Shown piece after piece: positions 1-11,800 of a DNA stretch of 64,000 nucleotides (positions are counted from its first letter, which is position 1; the number at the start of each line of letters is the position of its first letter). The notes beneath the pieces are model-generated. The model was given only the letters and a program-made list of their open reading frames with translations, was not told the origin of the DNA and searched no databases. The DNA comes from Bugula neritina (taxonomy: Eukaryota > Bryozoa > Gymnolaemata > Cheilostomatida > Bugulidae): contig OZ037768.1 in assembly GCA_964035545.1 (NCBI GenBank), positions 19,571,700-19,635,699 of the forward strand, written 5' to 3'. The translations under genes and the position numbers were made by a program.

Positions 1-144
1 ACTATATACTGCATTATACTATATTTTATACTGTATAGAGTAATATATTGTACTATATACTTCATAATACTATATATTACACTGTATGGTATAATATATT
101 GTATTTATGATGTATTACATAATACTATTTACTGCATGTTGTAG
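1..144 (+). other. 3' part of the preceding CFAP251-like intron
   Basis: AT-rich DNA dominated by degenerate TATACT/TATAAT repeats, ending in the acceptor TAG at 142-144. No coding signal is seen. Confidence 0.6.
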
Positions 145-374
145 GAGAACATATGACTGAGTATGAGCTGTCTGAATATCTCACCACCCTGCTGGGATAC
201 AATGATGAAGGTGGTAGCTGTGAAGAGCATGTGTTTGATCCTACAGAGGCTGGTAGTATAATAGTTGACAACCTACCTATTGACATGTCTACTAAGACCT
301 TCACTGACGACTTGCTGGGCTTTGGATTCTATCAGCAACCTGATATACTCGACCTAGAAGCTGTTAACACCTAA
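145..374 (+). CDS. CFAP251: CFAP251 (WDR66)-like, C-terminal exon only (partial gene)
   Basis: This is the last coding exon of a gene that begins left of the window. It starts after an acceptor TAG at 142-144, enters in phase 1 (two bases complete a Gly codon) and ends at TAA 372-374. It encodes about 76 residues beginning GEHMTEYELSEYLTTLLG, then an acidic stretch, then LP...F...LLGF. From memory, the C-terminal EF-hand-like tail of CFAP251/WDR66 has the same order: GEHMTE, an acidic linker, then LP-x-x-x-x-x-x-F...LGL. CFAP251 is a WD-repeat protein of motile cilia and flagella linked to the radial-spoke/calmodulin complex; the WD repeats would be upstream and are not visible. The exon is short, so the family call rests on two short motifs and the reading phase. 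A different EF-hand protein is the alternative. Confidence 0.68.
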
Positions 375-554
375 AATGTGTTACATTGAATGCTAGTGCA
401 TGTCTTATTTTGGTGCATCCAATTAGATGCTGGTTTACAAAGCTAGCATTGCTAATAGCAACTAATAGCAGTGTATATGTTACTATGTGAGTTGAAAAGA
501 ATTTTATCTTTTTTTATTAACTTATACTCATGCATTGTATTTGTATTTTATCTG

Positions 555-560
555 AATAAA
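555..560 (+). promoter_or_regulatory. poly(A) signal AATAAA of the CFAP251-like gene
   Basis: A canonical AATAAA lies about 180 bases after the stop codon at 372-374, on the same strand, with no other gene between. It is the most likely 3' end signal for that gene. Confidence 0.6.
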
Positions 561-1044
561 TTGAAGTAAACTTTTGAGAAGTATCTGTGCCAACCTACAA
601 CCTACTTAATGAGCTAAAATTATGTCAATGTATGTTTGCCTGAAACTTCTAAACAATATTTGTCAAACTAAACCAGATTGAAAAAGCATTTCAAATTTAT
701 AAGCTTAGTTAGAAAATTTTCAACCATCATGGCAACAATGGAGTAGCCAAAATATTATGGCGCAAACAACTATAATTTGGGTTTCATGAGCTGCAATTAA
801 TGTATTAGGTGTCTATGTTATTGCATTATTAAATGTTACATTAGTAAATGTTGGAAGTCTAATCAGATACAATCAGAGTCATCAATGGTAGCAAAAGAGT
901 ATACACATGAAAGTATAGACACCTACACAATATTAGCTTAGTCTATTTGACATATTATGCATTGCATGAACACCAATCGATATACGAAATAAAGGCTTCA
1001 TACAATCACAAATAAGAGGAATAGAAACAAAAAGATAAGCTATT
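561..1044. other. intergenic, no feature recognised
   Basis: AT-rich sequence between the CFAP251-like gene and the tRNA-Lys gene. I see no splice-flanked open frame, repeat or RNA gene in it. Confidence 0.5.
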
Positions 1045-1117
1045 CGCCCGAACAGGGACTCGAACCCTGGACCCTCAGATTAAAAGTCTGATGCTCTACC
1101 GACTGAGCTATCCGGGC
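1045..1117 (-). tRNA. tRNA-Lys, anticodon TTT
   Basis: Read on the minus strand, the 73 bases fold as a standard tRNA. The acceptor stem begins GCCCGGA, the D arm has TAGCTCAGTCGGTAGAGC, the anticodon stem TCAGA/TCTGA encloses the loop CTTTTAA with anticodon TTT, and the T arm has GGTTCGAGTCC. The internal A box and B box match the pol III consensus. No CCA is encoded, as expected in a eukaryotic nucleus, and there is no intron. It decodes AAA/AAG lysine codons. No stem mismatch suggesting decay is seen, so it is probably functional. Confidence 0.95.
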
Positions 1118-1344
1118 GGCTCGATATTAGAAATATATTATTGCAATATCGTTATTAATTTGTTAGTTGTTCGTATTTGGCGAGATACACTGAAAACCCA
1201 TATCCGTTCCATGCTTGCCTTCTATACTCGTGTTTACTATTTCAGTATTAGCAGTTCCTCGTCCTCAACATCAATTTCATTGTAAATTTATTGCTAGCCT
1301 GTACTCATTTTAAAAAGCACTTGTTAACATTTAATTAAATAACG

Positions 1345-2864
1345 ATGTATTTGAAATACTACACAGACGAGAAAGGAAACCGCGTTTATACTATGAAAGT
1401 TAGTATTCTAAGACTAAATCTAATGTTCTTATTCTAAAATTAAATTAAAATAATATTCCAACTCTGATTCATATTCTAGTTCAATATAAAATTGAACATC
1501 AATAGAAATATTAGTATTACTAATACTAATGCTATTAGTCAATCATGATGTTATTGTTATACTCAAGCTATTACTAATAACATTAACAATCTAAATCTAA
1601 CACTTCAAGTTTAGGTTAAAGTTCAACTGTTGAAGTTTAACTTTAACTCTGGTCTATAACATTAACTCAAACTGTTGGTTTATCATTATCATTATGATTA
1701 TGATTATGAATAATTTTAAATCATGAACAGCGATTTCAAATTGGATAAAAGTAAATGTATAGAATTATATGTAGAGATTATCAAGATCATATTCAATATG
1801 ATTATCATTATGAATACAATATTTATTTATTCCATTTCCAGCATGTGATCTGACCATGATGATGTGTTATTTTTATCACTATCAGTTTTGACTTTTGTCC
1901 TATTCGCAGGTCTCTTACTCTAAGTTTTAGCAATAACTGTAACACTAGGGCTCTTGTAGTTGTAGAATGTCTCAAGTGATGTGTGTATAATATTAATGTG
2001 TGTTCACCTCTAGCTGCAAATCATTTAACTATACGGTTTGACTTTTGTTAGTTTAACCATTTGCAGTTAGTGTTACTGTTACAGTTGGATACGACTATAA
2101 GATTAAGTTATTCTAGGTTACCCTTCAATATTTTGATGAATCTTGCAGCCTAGTTTTGCATGTTTTTGAATAGCTTCAGCTAGAAAGAATGGCTTGAATC
2201 AATACAATTTATAGCTTAATAAATCCGTTTGCTCCACAACAGCTATGTGGCATAGTAAACGAACTAATTATTTCCCAAGTTAAAATTAATGTCAACTATA
2301 TCAGAAAAATCATACCGATACCAACTGTTATGGACTCAGTTCTGAGATACTGAAAACAAATACCAAAATCAATCTGAATAGTTGATCTCGAATCTAGATT
2401 ATGCAGTTGAACTGTTCAAACAACATTTTCTTGAAAAGTGCTAGTGACATAAAAAGACAACTCTTGAATAAATGTATATCAGGTAGTTTAATATTCATAA
2501 ACTAGTTTATCTTTTTTAGAGTTATTATGTATTGTTACCTCAACAAGCTTTTTGTAGGTAAATGCCAATTTTAATTTTCAAAACTATATTTCTATGACTG
2601 TTTATTACTGTATACATCCTATAAGTTTGTAAAAAATGTTTGTAAATCAATTTTGTAATATTGTTGAAGTTTAGATAACATTGTGGTTGAGTATATTAAG
2701 CTAATTTTGTTACCATGTTGTAGTCTAAGAGCCCGGCAGGAGTGCCGACTCGCTGTGCACATCCAGCCCGGTTTAGCCCAGATGAATCTTTTTCTAGACA
2801 CAGAGTTACCATTAAGAAGAGGTTTGGTCTACTACCAACTCAGCAGAAGCAAGCTGTGCTGTAG
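1345..2864 (+). CDS. NOP10: NOP10, H/ACA ribonucleoprotein subunit 3 (complete, two exons)
   Basis: Exons are 1345-1398 and 2724-2864; the intron is phase 0 (donor GTTAGT, acceptor TGTTGTAG). The product is 64 residues, the usual NOP10 length. Exon 1 encodes [18 protein letters not shown], matching the N-terminal zinc-ribbon-like half of the family (M-x-L-x-Y-Y...G-x-R-V-Y-T). Exon 2 encodes the signature [17 protein letters not shown], then [13 protein letters not shown], ending in VL as in other eukaryotes. NOP10 is a core protein of H/ACA snoRNPs with dyskerin, NHP2 and GAR1; it acts in rRNA pseudouridylation and telomerase RNP assembly in the nucleolus and Cajal bodies. The first ATG of the frame is used. 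The intron is 1325 bases, large for so small a gene. The family call is secure from the motif series and exact length. Confidence 0.93.
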
Positions 2865-2997
2865 TCAGTGATGGCAACACTTGAAATTACACATCTTCAA
2901 TATAATATTTTTTGATACTTTGATCTAAAAGTTGGGCTTTATGAACTGTATATGTAAAGATATCCACATACAACTGTACATTTATAAATACCTGTAG

Positions 2998-3003
2998 AAT
3001 AAA
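2998..3003 (+). promoter_or_regulatory. poly(A) signal of NOP10
   Basis: AATAAA lies 134 bases after the NOP10 stop codon on the same strand and is the only clear signal nearby. Confidence 0.55.
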
Positions 3004-3666
3004 ATAATTTTGTGTATCTTTTTCTGTTTGTCTATCCTGTGTACTGTTGGTTTTGAGGGTTAAAAATAGTTGCGAGCTTAAAATGCAAAAATTACACCAA
3101 CTGTAATTATGTATTGCTATACAGTATATCAATCTATTGATTCGAACTTACAATGCTTATAACTGTGGAAATGAAGTTTTTATAACCTTTACTGGGTGCC
3201 ATTATATATCTTGAGAAATGAAATAACATGTGTTGTTTCCTAGACAGTTGGCACATATATAACATTTGATCTTTTGTTCAACACAATTTTCTAATTATCT
3301 AACTTAAAAACTTCAGATATTTAGTATAGAAACAATTAACTGTAAAACCAATGAAAGGTGACTAGATAATATGAGGTGTATTATCATATATCTATTGGTT
3401 AATTCACCTGTCTTATGTGTAGATGATAATAGCAATATATTTACATCAAAAATCAAACAAACACTAGTTAGTAGACATGGTAGGTTTAAACACTCGAATA
3501 GAAAGCTGAAGATAACAAGGCATACAAATTATCTAGATATTATTTACACCTACACTTAAAAAAGTTCCATAAGACATTAGCCACATTAGAATGTAATGAA
3601 CATGACATTATTTTTCCTGAAAAGAAATAACCCAAGATAATACAGATTAATCAAACAGAAACACGG
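3004..3666. other. intergenic / 3' flanks of the convergent NOP10 and MRPL12 genes
   Basis: NOP10 (+) and MRPL12 (-) converge here. The stretch is AT-rich, and the small open frames in it have no splice sites or family resemblance. I did not find a convincing TTTATT (minus-strand AATAAA) for MRPL12. Confidence 0.5.
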
Positions 3667-6600
3667 TCACTCTACAACCACACTTCCGCCGGCAGCTTCC
3701 AGAGCTTTCTTAAGTTCTTCTGCTTCATCCTTTGTCAGTTCTTCCTTCACCACCACAGGTGCTGACTCCACAAACTTCTTAGCCTGTCAACATACATGCC
3801 TCAAGTAGTGCTGAATATACTAATACTATTTACTATAGACATGTAAGTCAAACCTAAATTGTGTTGGCTAACGTCTGCCTACAGTCAATGTGTTTAGTTG
3901 AAAGTTTTCTTCTCTAGCTGAAGTCTGCCATCAAAATGCAGTTATATATAGTTGACATACGGGCACCTAATGTTTAAAAGCTTGCACTGTAGAACCGTTC
4001 GATGTCATATACTGTTGCATGTGGACATAAATTAATCAGAAGAAAGACAACTCTTGAAATAGGGTTTGCAATAAGATCAAAGGAGGGCATAAAATTAAAA
4101 AAAATAAGAAGATACTTAGACAGCTGAACTGGATGCATGTCAGAGATTCTGTACAATTATGTAGACATCATTGGTGAAGAACCATCAACATTGAGTGATG
4201 TGAGATATTAGACAGTGTAGTGAGATACTAGACAGTGCAGTGAGATATTAGACAGTGTAGTGAGATACTAGACAGTGCAGTGAGATACTAGACAGTGTAG
4301 TGAGATACTAGACAGTGTAGTGAGATACTAGACAGTGTAGTGAGATACTAGACAGTGTAGTGAGATACTAGACAGTGCAGTGAAATACTAGACAGTGCAG
4401 TGAAATACTAGACAGTGTAGTGAGATACTAGACAGTGTAGTGAGATACTAGACAGTGTAGTGAGATACTAGACAGTGTAGTGAAATACTAAACAGTGTAG
4501 TGAGATACTAGACAGTATAGTGATATACTAAACAGTGTAGTGAGATACTAGACAGTATAGTGATATACTAGACAGTGTAGTGAGATACTAGACAGTGTAG
4601 TGAGATACTAGACAGTGTAGTGAGATACTAGACAGTGTAGTGAGATACTAGACAGTGTAGTGAGATACTAGACAGTGTAGTGAGATACTAGACAGTGTAG
4701 TGAGATACTAGACAGTGTAGTGAGATACTAGACAGTGTAGTGAGATACTAGACAGTGCTCAGTACAACAATATCAACAAACCTGCACTAAATTCATTCCT
4801 TCCACCAATTTTTTCACTTCCTTGATTAAAGCAATCTTTTTAGAATCTTCAAACTTATCTAGTTTGACTGTGAACAAGGACTGTACTTGCTTCACTTCCT
4901 CTTCTTCTTCCTAATCCAACAAATTGTTTGCAAATGAAATATAGTCAGATGTTGAATCTTTTAATAAAAAAGTTTAAAACAAGATCTGTATATATGTTAT
5001 GGTATGATATGTAACAGCAATAACGAGTGACTAGTAGCATGCTTTACTGTATCTGTACTAATACCCTACACGCAATTTTTAAACATACGACTGGCTTGAA
5101 AATAAAAGCACGCGCAACACGTAAAAATCGGGTTCAGCCCCACTAGAGTTAATAATCAACTAACTTAAAAATCAAGCATAACACAGGGAAATGTGAACAT
5201 TGAATATAGTAACCAGCCAGCGAAATTGATAGGCCAACGACTAACCTTAACTTGAGACTGAGCGACATTGCCCATAGGCATGCCCATTGCCATCATAGGA
5301 GCGTCTGGGATATTCAGCCTTTTCTACAACACAATTATAATGTAACTTACTTGAAAGTACAAAAAGGAACACATAAACACTGATTACTTTACGGGGAATC
5401 TTTTGATTAGTCACAAAGTTTTAGGAGTTGTCTTTTTAAAGAGTTTTTTCTACAGAAATGTATGGCCATTATGATGCTTTCCATCTGGCTGCTATAAATA
5501 GCTTTGGAAACCTGCATAATGTACATTACATGAACCAGGAAAGGCATTTTATAAAATTGAGATCAAAGACTTTACAGATGAGGACAGATAATTCTAGCCT
5601 ATTATAAAATATTATTCACAATAGAAAAAAGTCTCCGGGATTTTGCACTACTGCAGTTTATTTCAGCCTGGTGTAGTACAAACCTTGAGACAGCTATTTA
5701 AATCTGCAACCTCCATTAAGGTGAGTTGACTGATTCTATCTACTATGTCATTAATGTGAGCTGGGTATGTCTTTTCGAGGCCATCTGCAGTTGGTACTTC
5801 TAGAGCTTGTGTGCTGCACAGACGGATTCGGCATCTGTATCTAAACAACAACAACCTCCATAGAACTCAGCTAGCACCTACTACCTACCAGCTAGTACTT
5901 ACCAGCTAATACTTACCAGCTAGTACTTACCAGCTAGCACCTACCAACTAGCGCCTACCAGCTAGCACCTACCAGCTAGTACCTACCAGCTAGCACCAGC
6001 CAGTTAGCATCTACCAGTTAGCACCTACCAGCTAGTACCTACCAGCTAGCATCTACCAGTTAGCACCTACCAGCTAGTACCTACCAGCTAGCACCTGCCA
6101 GTTAGCATCTACTACCTACCAGCTAGCATCTACTACCTACCAGCTAGCATCTACTACCTACCAGCTAGCACCTACTACCTACCAGCTAGCACCTACCAGC
6201 TAGTACACAGTATACATCACACAATTTAGAGATATCCCTATTTATATCACAACTTAGTACAGTATGCAAGTCACTAGTATTAGAGAACTGAGCTTTTTAA
6301 GCCAGCAAGATCAATAAGTGAAGCAATAATGTTTTTATTTATAAGGATTACTATCATCAAATACTTTTCACTGACAATGATAAACTAAAAGTAAAAGATA
6401 AACCTGCAGATAGATTATGAATATCAATAACTTACTCAAAGTGAAAGTTAATGAAAGCAGACATTTAACTTTAACTTAAACCCCTTGGACTGTAGGGTTT
6501 AGCCTCAGCGCTCAGGCGGACCGGTAATGATAATCACTTAATGTAAATTTACAATTGCCTTTGCAATAACTGCTATTAATATTATAACTATAATGTATAA

Positions 6601-7060
6601 CTGAGTTAATAACTCAGTTAATGTTATCGCCATACTGTAACATTAAATACAGCCTTAACAACTACAAGTAACATTACCTAACCGAATAACCACAAGTTAA
6701 ACTTAATCTATAACAAATTTTTAACTTTGACCTTAAATTTCAGTTTGTTTTTCAACAGTTAAAAGCTTAAAATTTAAGTTTTTAACTCATAACATCAACA
6801 GTGAAAAATTATAAACAAGATCAAAGTTAAACTTAGAGTGATCAGTGAAACTTAAAACTGTTAATGGTTAATCAGTCAAGCCCAAGCCCAATGTAAGACT
6901 AGGTATGGTCAGAGTGAGAATAATAATTAGAGTAAGTACATACTCATACTGATACTACTACCAGAAACTCAAACTCACTGAACAGTGAACTGAGAACGAA
7001 TTTGACTTACAATTTTCGGGTATGTCTTATTTTGTTGATGAAAAGTCTTGACGAACTCAT
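3667..7060 (-). CDS. MRPL12: MRPL12, mitochondrial ribosomal protein bL12m (complete, five exons)
   Basis: Minus-strand exons in coding order: 7011-7060, 5684-5840, 5246-5323, 4782-4910, 3667-3783. They total 531 nt and encode 176 residues plus stop. The start is ATG at 7058-7060. Exon 1 encodes a basic, Ser/Arg-rich presequence ([16 protein letters not shown]) typical of mitochondrial import. Residues about 40-70 form the dimerisation domain that binds the L10 stalk ([20 protein letters not shown]). Next come a Met/Ala/Gly-rich hinge with a Glu run (about 71-103) and the L7/L12 C-terminal domain from about residue 108 ([20 protein letters not shown]...AKKFVESAP...[14 protein letters not shown]). 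bL12m forms the mitoribosome stalk that recruits translation factors. Human MRPL12 is slightly longer, mainly in the presequence. Introns 1 and 4 hold minisatellites at 5867-6206 and 4201-4758. Introns are phases 2, 0, 0 and 0. Confidence 0.93.
4201..4758. repeat. 20-bp minisatellite, about 28 units, in MRPL12 intron 4
   Basis: A head-to-tail array of TGAGATACTAGACAGTGTAG with a strict 20-base period and no length changes, about 27.9 units. Units differ only by point substitutions (for example GTGTAG/GTGCAG, GAGATA/GAAATA/GATATA, TACTA/TATTA). Variant types recur in neighbouring units, and the last eight or so units are nearly identical, suggesting recent expansion at the right end. There are no unique spacers, so it is not a CRISPR array. 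Confidence 0.97.
5867..6206. repeat. 14-bp minisatellite in MRPL12 intron 1
   Basis: Tandem variants of CTACCAGCTAGCAC / CTACCAGCTAGTAC over about 340 bases. Some units are lengthened by an inserted TACTAC or changed to CTACCAGTTAGCAT, giving a higher-order pattern. AGCTAG/CTAGCT palindromes recur every 14 bases. Confidence 0.93.
6207..7010. other. rest of MRPL12 intron 1, degenerate hexamer repeats
   Basis: From about 6465 to 6960 the sequence is largely interleaved TTAACTTT/AAGTTAAA-type and GATACT/ACTCATAC-type words with no fixed period, the same kind of low-complexity DNA as at 1490-1750 and 33730-35720. No exon is seen. Confidence 0.5.
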
Positions 7061-8849
7061 ACTGGAAATTTTTGGTAATACAGTCTAAATAAAAAAGAAT
7101 AAAATATAACAAAGTGAATCACTTGTGCCTGGGACCAAATGGGCTTCAAGTTCAAGCCGTCAAGACCTAGAAGTAGAAGAAAATTTAAATGAAAATTGTA
7201 GAGCACCAATGAACCCGGAGCACGAGAAAGCGTAACCTTGAACTTATCGCTATTCTTTAACAAAAACGTTTTACTTCCAATAGCGCATACACTGAACTGA
7301 AACTATAAGTTATAGTTAAATGAGCAATACGTAGCGTAGCCCCCTCCTCCTACTCCAATGCATGACATAATAATATAAGAACTAAGTGACGAATTAATAG
7401 CCTTGCTACAATACACTTTGTTAAAATTAGTGGCCAAAGAGGCTGAATAAAAGGTACATCTCTTTGAATAGAAGATCCAGCCGCATCTACGATTAACCTG
7501 AACTCTCTAAAATTAAGCAGACAACCATAATAAAACTTGTATCATGCTAATTTTCATATTCTCTCAGGCATTGCAGCTATTGATCACACATGTTGAGAGC
7601 AAACACCCAAATAATAATATCTTTGCATAATTTGTAAACTTCAAATGAATAACGTAATGATATTATAGTATCAGTTTATGATGTACAAAGCCCTGTAGAG
7701 CTCAGAAGTGTTGCTGTCCTTCAGATGCAAACTCAAAGTCTATAAAACTCAGTCCAATAACAGTTATGGTTATTAGCCCCCCCCCCCACCTCTACCCTGC
7801 ACCAGGATGGTCTATGTCTTTACTTTGCATTAAGATTGTAAAACATTCTTAAGTTTTGCAAGTAATTCATATTGTTTGCACTGCAAAACTGATAAGTGAT
7901 TATAATAAAAACATAACTTTTGGAGACATTCTTTTCATCATTAATGTACCAAGTAAAACAAAAAAATATAAAATAGCTCACACATTTATAATGTAGATTA
8001 TAAACTTTAGAAAATATACTTCACCAAATCAAATCAACTTTTACACTATGATCAAGCATATCTTCTTAACCTTCTATCAAAGTTTACCCTCCCACTATCT
8101 CAGATCATATAAGCAACAAACACCTATTTCAGGTATCTTATAACTTTCCTTTTAACATGATGTGCTTAAATTTCCACAGGAGTAGCAACAGCTCACATGC
8201 TAACTGCCAAAATTAAAGCTTGCTTAGACTATGCATCAAGCAATTTTCTGTATTGCATAGTAATGTGAAAGGGTTGAGATGTGAGAACTATGGAAAAGTA
8301 GGTCAACTATAAACCAAGACTTTAAAACCGTTGCCTGGAGTGTGGGATTGATCAGCACTTCTCCAACTGCAAAGTAGTCCTACCATAGCTGACTTGTTTT
8401 TCACCATTCTTCAACGCTGTTTTGAAACTTAACTATGTTATTTCTAACATTTTGCAATTCAAATGTTTATAGAATCTATGCACCAGTAAAACAACCTGTT
8501 GCATTTGTTCATGCTCAGTATCTAGATTTTGCCACTCACAACGATATTCTGTTTGGTATCTCTAATGTAATTATTTTATTTCATTTATTTCATTTATTTC
8601 ATTTTTGTGACTCACATATTCAAGGCTAGATAGAAACTTATCATGTAGCGTAAACATTGAAAAGACTGGGCTACTTTAACTGTTGAGTGTGCCATCAGTT
8701 CTATGGTAAATGTTTTGTTAATGTATAGTGTCTATTAGCAGCACTACACATTAGTAGAAGCTGTTACCACTGCCCTCTCGTTTATATTTCCATCACTTAT
8801 ATGTCATACAACATATATATTGAGCACCTGCCTTTTATTGTAAGCAGTC
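7061..8849. other. divergent intergenic region between MRPL12 and the EGF-repeat gene
   Basis: This holds the 5' flanks and probable promoters of MRPL12 (leftward) and the EGF-repeat gene (rightward). A C-run lies near 7780-7792. Open frames at 7057-7263 (-) and 8435-8629 (+) have no family resemblance. No TATA box can be assigned with confidence. Confidence 0.5.
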
Positions 8850-11800
8850 ATGACAATGATGCTCTCCAAGGTTTGTTATGTTAGGAATATTAGAGCTTGA
8901 GTTTTCAGAAAAAATTGCACCTTTGGATATTTTTATACAAAAATTTGTAGAATTTTTATGTATACTTTGTAGTCTAATGAAATTTGAATTAATAACTTTT
9001 TTATTTTTACAGGCAACACGGTATATCCTACTACTTGTTGCTGTAAATGCAGTTGCTCAAATCAATCTAGCAGCAGGTAAGACTAGCTTCTAAAATATTT
9101 CAGTACCTGTGTGTGCAGGTGTGTGCAGGTGTGTGCAGATTTATTAAAGTAGAAGGCTATTGTTGATAGCAATTCATTACTATTCATTATTTAAAATACA
9201 AAAATGTCAATGTCATGATCAAAAAATTTTTAATTTGAAAAAAGCTCAAAAATGGTGCATGTTAATGTACAATTGCTCAATGTTAATTATTTGTTTAAAA
9301 AAAAACAAGTGCATTAACTTTTTTAATATAATTAAGTAAAGTGACAGCTTTTAAAATGGGTGATATAAGTTTATGTTATTGTCCTTTTTAATTGGCAATT
9401 TCAATTCCTCAATGTATATTGTATGATTTCTGTGTAGTTTTAACAAGGGAGTTGTTAAATAGTTGGTGTTAACTTAGCTGTAATTTTGTGTGTGTCTGTA
9501 GGTGCCATAAGTTGGGGCAGTTCACAAATTTGGCAACCCTCTCCCCGTGAGTATTGTATTGATACTCAATCCTAAAGAGCCTAACTACTGCTAGCATTCT
9601 CTGGTAGTGGAGAATGAATTCTGTGTGCTTACGCAATATGCTTTATAATATTATGTTTTGCTACTCAAAACCATATATTTAAGTGTAGTAGAAGAGAAAT
9701 TCTAATAGCCTAAGTACTTTAATTTTCTTGATAAATTTTGTTTAGGGTGCATGCAAGCTCGAAACTATCATATAAGAACAAAACTTCTTTTCGACATTTC
9801 TAATCAAAAACACAGGGTTTTTTCAATTTCTTTCTTACCGCACCAAACTCAAAACATAGTCTAATTAATGTGAAGACTTGCATCACAATTTTATCTAATG
9901 TTTTGTGAGTACATGTGACGCTACCATTATGTCGTATTGATTATGTTATTCTTTATGCTCAGCATCTTGTCCCCCGAACTGTGAACACCACTGTGACACT
10001 AAAACTGCCCGGTGTGCGTGTACTGAAGGATATAAACTTGCTCAAGATCACATACACTGCATAGGCAAGTCTCTGTATAATTTATATCTGATTTAAAAAT
10101 TTATAGAATGGCTAAATACTTGCTTGCAATAACTTTAGAGGTTCTTTGAAAGGATAAACTGCAAAATAAGTGAAATAGCACTTTTTGAGACATTTGAAAT
10201 AATAATGTTAAAATTATTTGGGTTATTTTTTTATAGCTGCACCTTTATTATGGCAGTTTACTTTTACTGTTGATAAAAATAGTTATTGCTAGATTATTGT
10301 GGGTGGCTCTTTCACCATGAACTGTAATACTGAAAGTGGTTATATTCACAGTTTGTTCTGCTCAGTAAAACAAGATATATGACTTTGTGGTATCTAATGA
10401 TGGGCTGCTGTATTGAATGTATAAAAGATAGTTATATTATTTGTTACTGTAGACATCAATGAGTGTGACAAAGACAATGGCGGGTGTGAGCAAACTTGCA
10501 TTAACCTCTACGGTTCGCATAAGTGTACATGTGAAGTTACCTGCAGAGCTGGCTATGCTTTGCATGATGACAAATGTGTCGGTACGTGGTAGCTATTTCT
10601 CTTCATTAAAGTTAATGCATCAGTGTTATGGTAATACGCATTTTTACTGTAATATCACATTGCGCATGCTCCATTACTTTCTTTATGATTTGCATCTTTT
10701 ATCATTTTGTATAACTCAATGTTGCTCATCTTTTACTGGCAATTTGTTGAAAAAATATCTGTTGTGGACAAAGCCATAGATCACCTTGCCAGCTGCCTTC
10801 ACCTCTGCAGTCAGCAATAAAAAACTTAAGGTTAACATTTACATATGTTAAGAGATGCAACAACTTTATTGTAGTGTAGATCATTAGTGCTAAGAACATA
10901 TCTTATTATAATGATGTACCAGTTTACTTGTATATTATATATTTTCCACTCCCTGAATTAGAAGTAGATCGTTGAATAATTTTGTTACAGATGCATGTCT
11001 GGTGAGGAATTGCAGTCATTTCTGTACAAAGGATCCGTATGGAACTGCTCAATGCAGCTGTCCTAGCAATAGTAAACTTGGTGCTAACCAAAAGGACTGC
11101 GTTGGTAATTTATTATATTATTAATAACATGTGTCCCTAACTACAGTTGTATCACACTAGCTGCCATTAATGTGATAAACTGGTGCAATAGACCCCATAG
11201 ACACACCAGTGTACATGACTTGCCCATTATCCACAGACTTTCACTGCCATTTGAATTACTATTGCAATTAAATTTTGAAGCATGTTGAGCTAATGTTCAC
11301 CTCCCATCTCAACACTCAGGCTAATTTATATCATGCAGATTTTCTCATTTCACTATCATGTGCAATAGTAAATATATTAGTCCAACTGAAATAGTGCTCT
11401 TCGCTGCTGAAGTTGCTAGTATTTCTTGAAAAGCTACCTAAATTTGTTAACATGCACGAAAACAAATATAAAGAATCTCTACCGTTATTACCTGTGCCAG
11501 TTGTGCCATTTTTACCTGTGCAATTTTTATGGAGCACCGTATCTAGCAAGCTTTAGCTTTCACATTTACCTCTTATGTTACTTATTGGTGATATCACTAA
11601 AACATGCTTGTTCTGATGCATAAGTCAATAGGTCGATGACTGTTCTAAAGAAATATAGTTGTTGATTAATATCTCGGACTATAAACAAGTATATAAACAA
11701 AGTGAAACCAACATTTCAGCTATCGATGATTGTGTATATTACTACAACACACTTTGTATGGCTGGCATAGACCGGTATATGTTACTACAATTCACTGTGC

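Noticed and set aside
1091-1285. 64-codon open frame overlapping the tRNA-Lys gene
   Set aside because: It begins inside the tRNA on the opposite strand and has a low-complexity serine end; chance frame.
4201-4758. Regular 20-bp repeats resembling a CRISPR array
   Set aside because: There are no spacers between repeats, and it lies in an intron of a nuclear animal gene.
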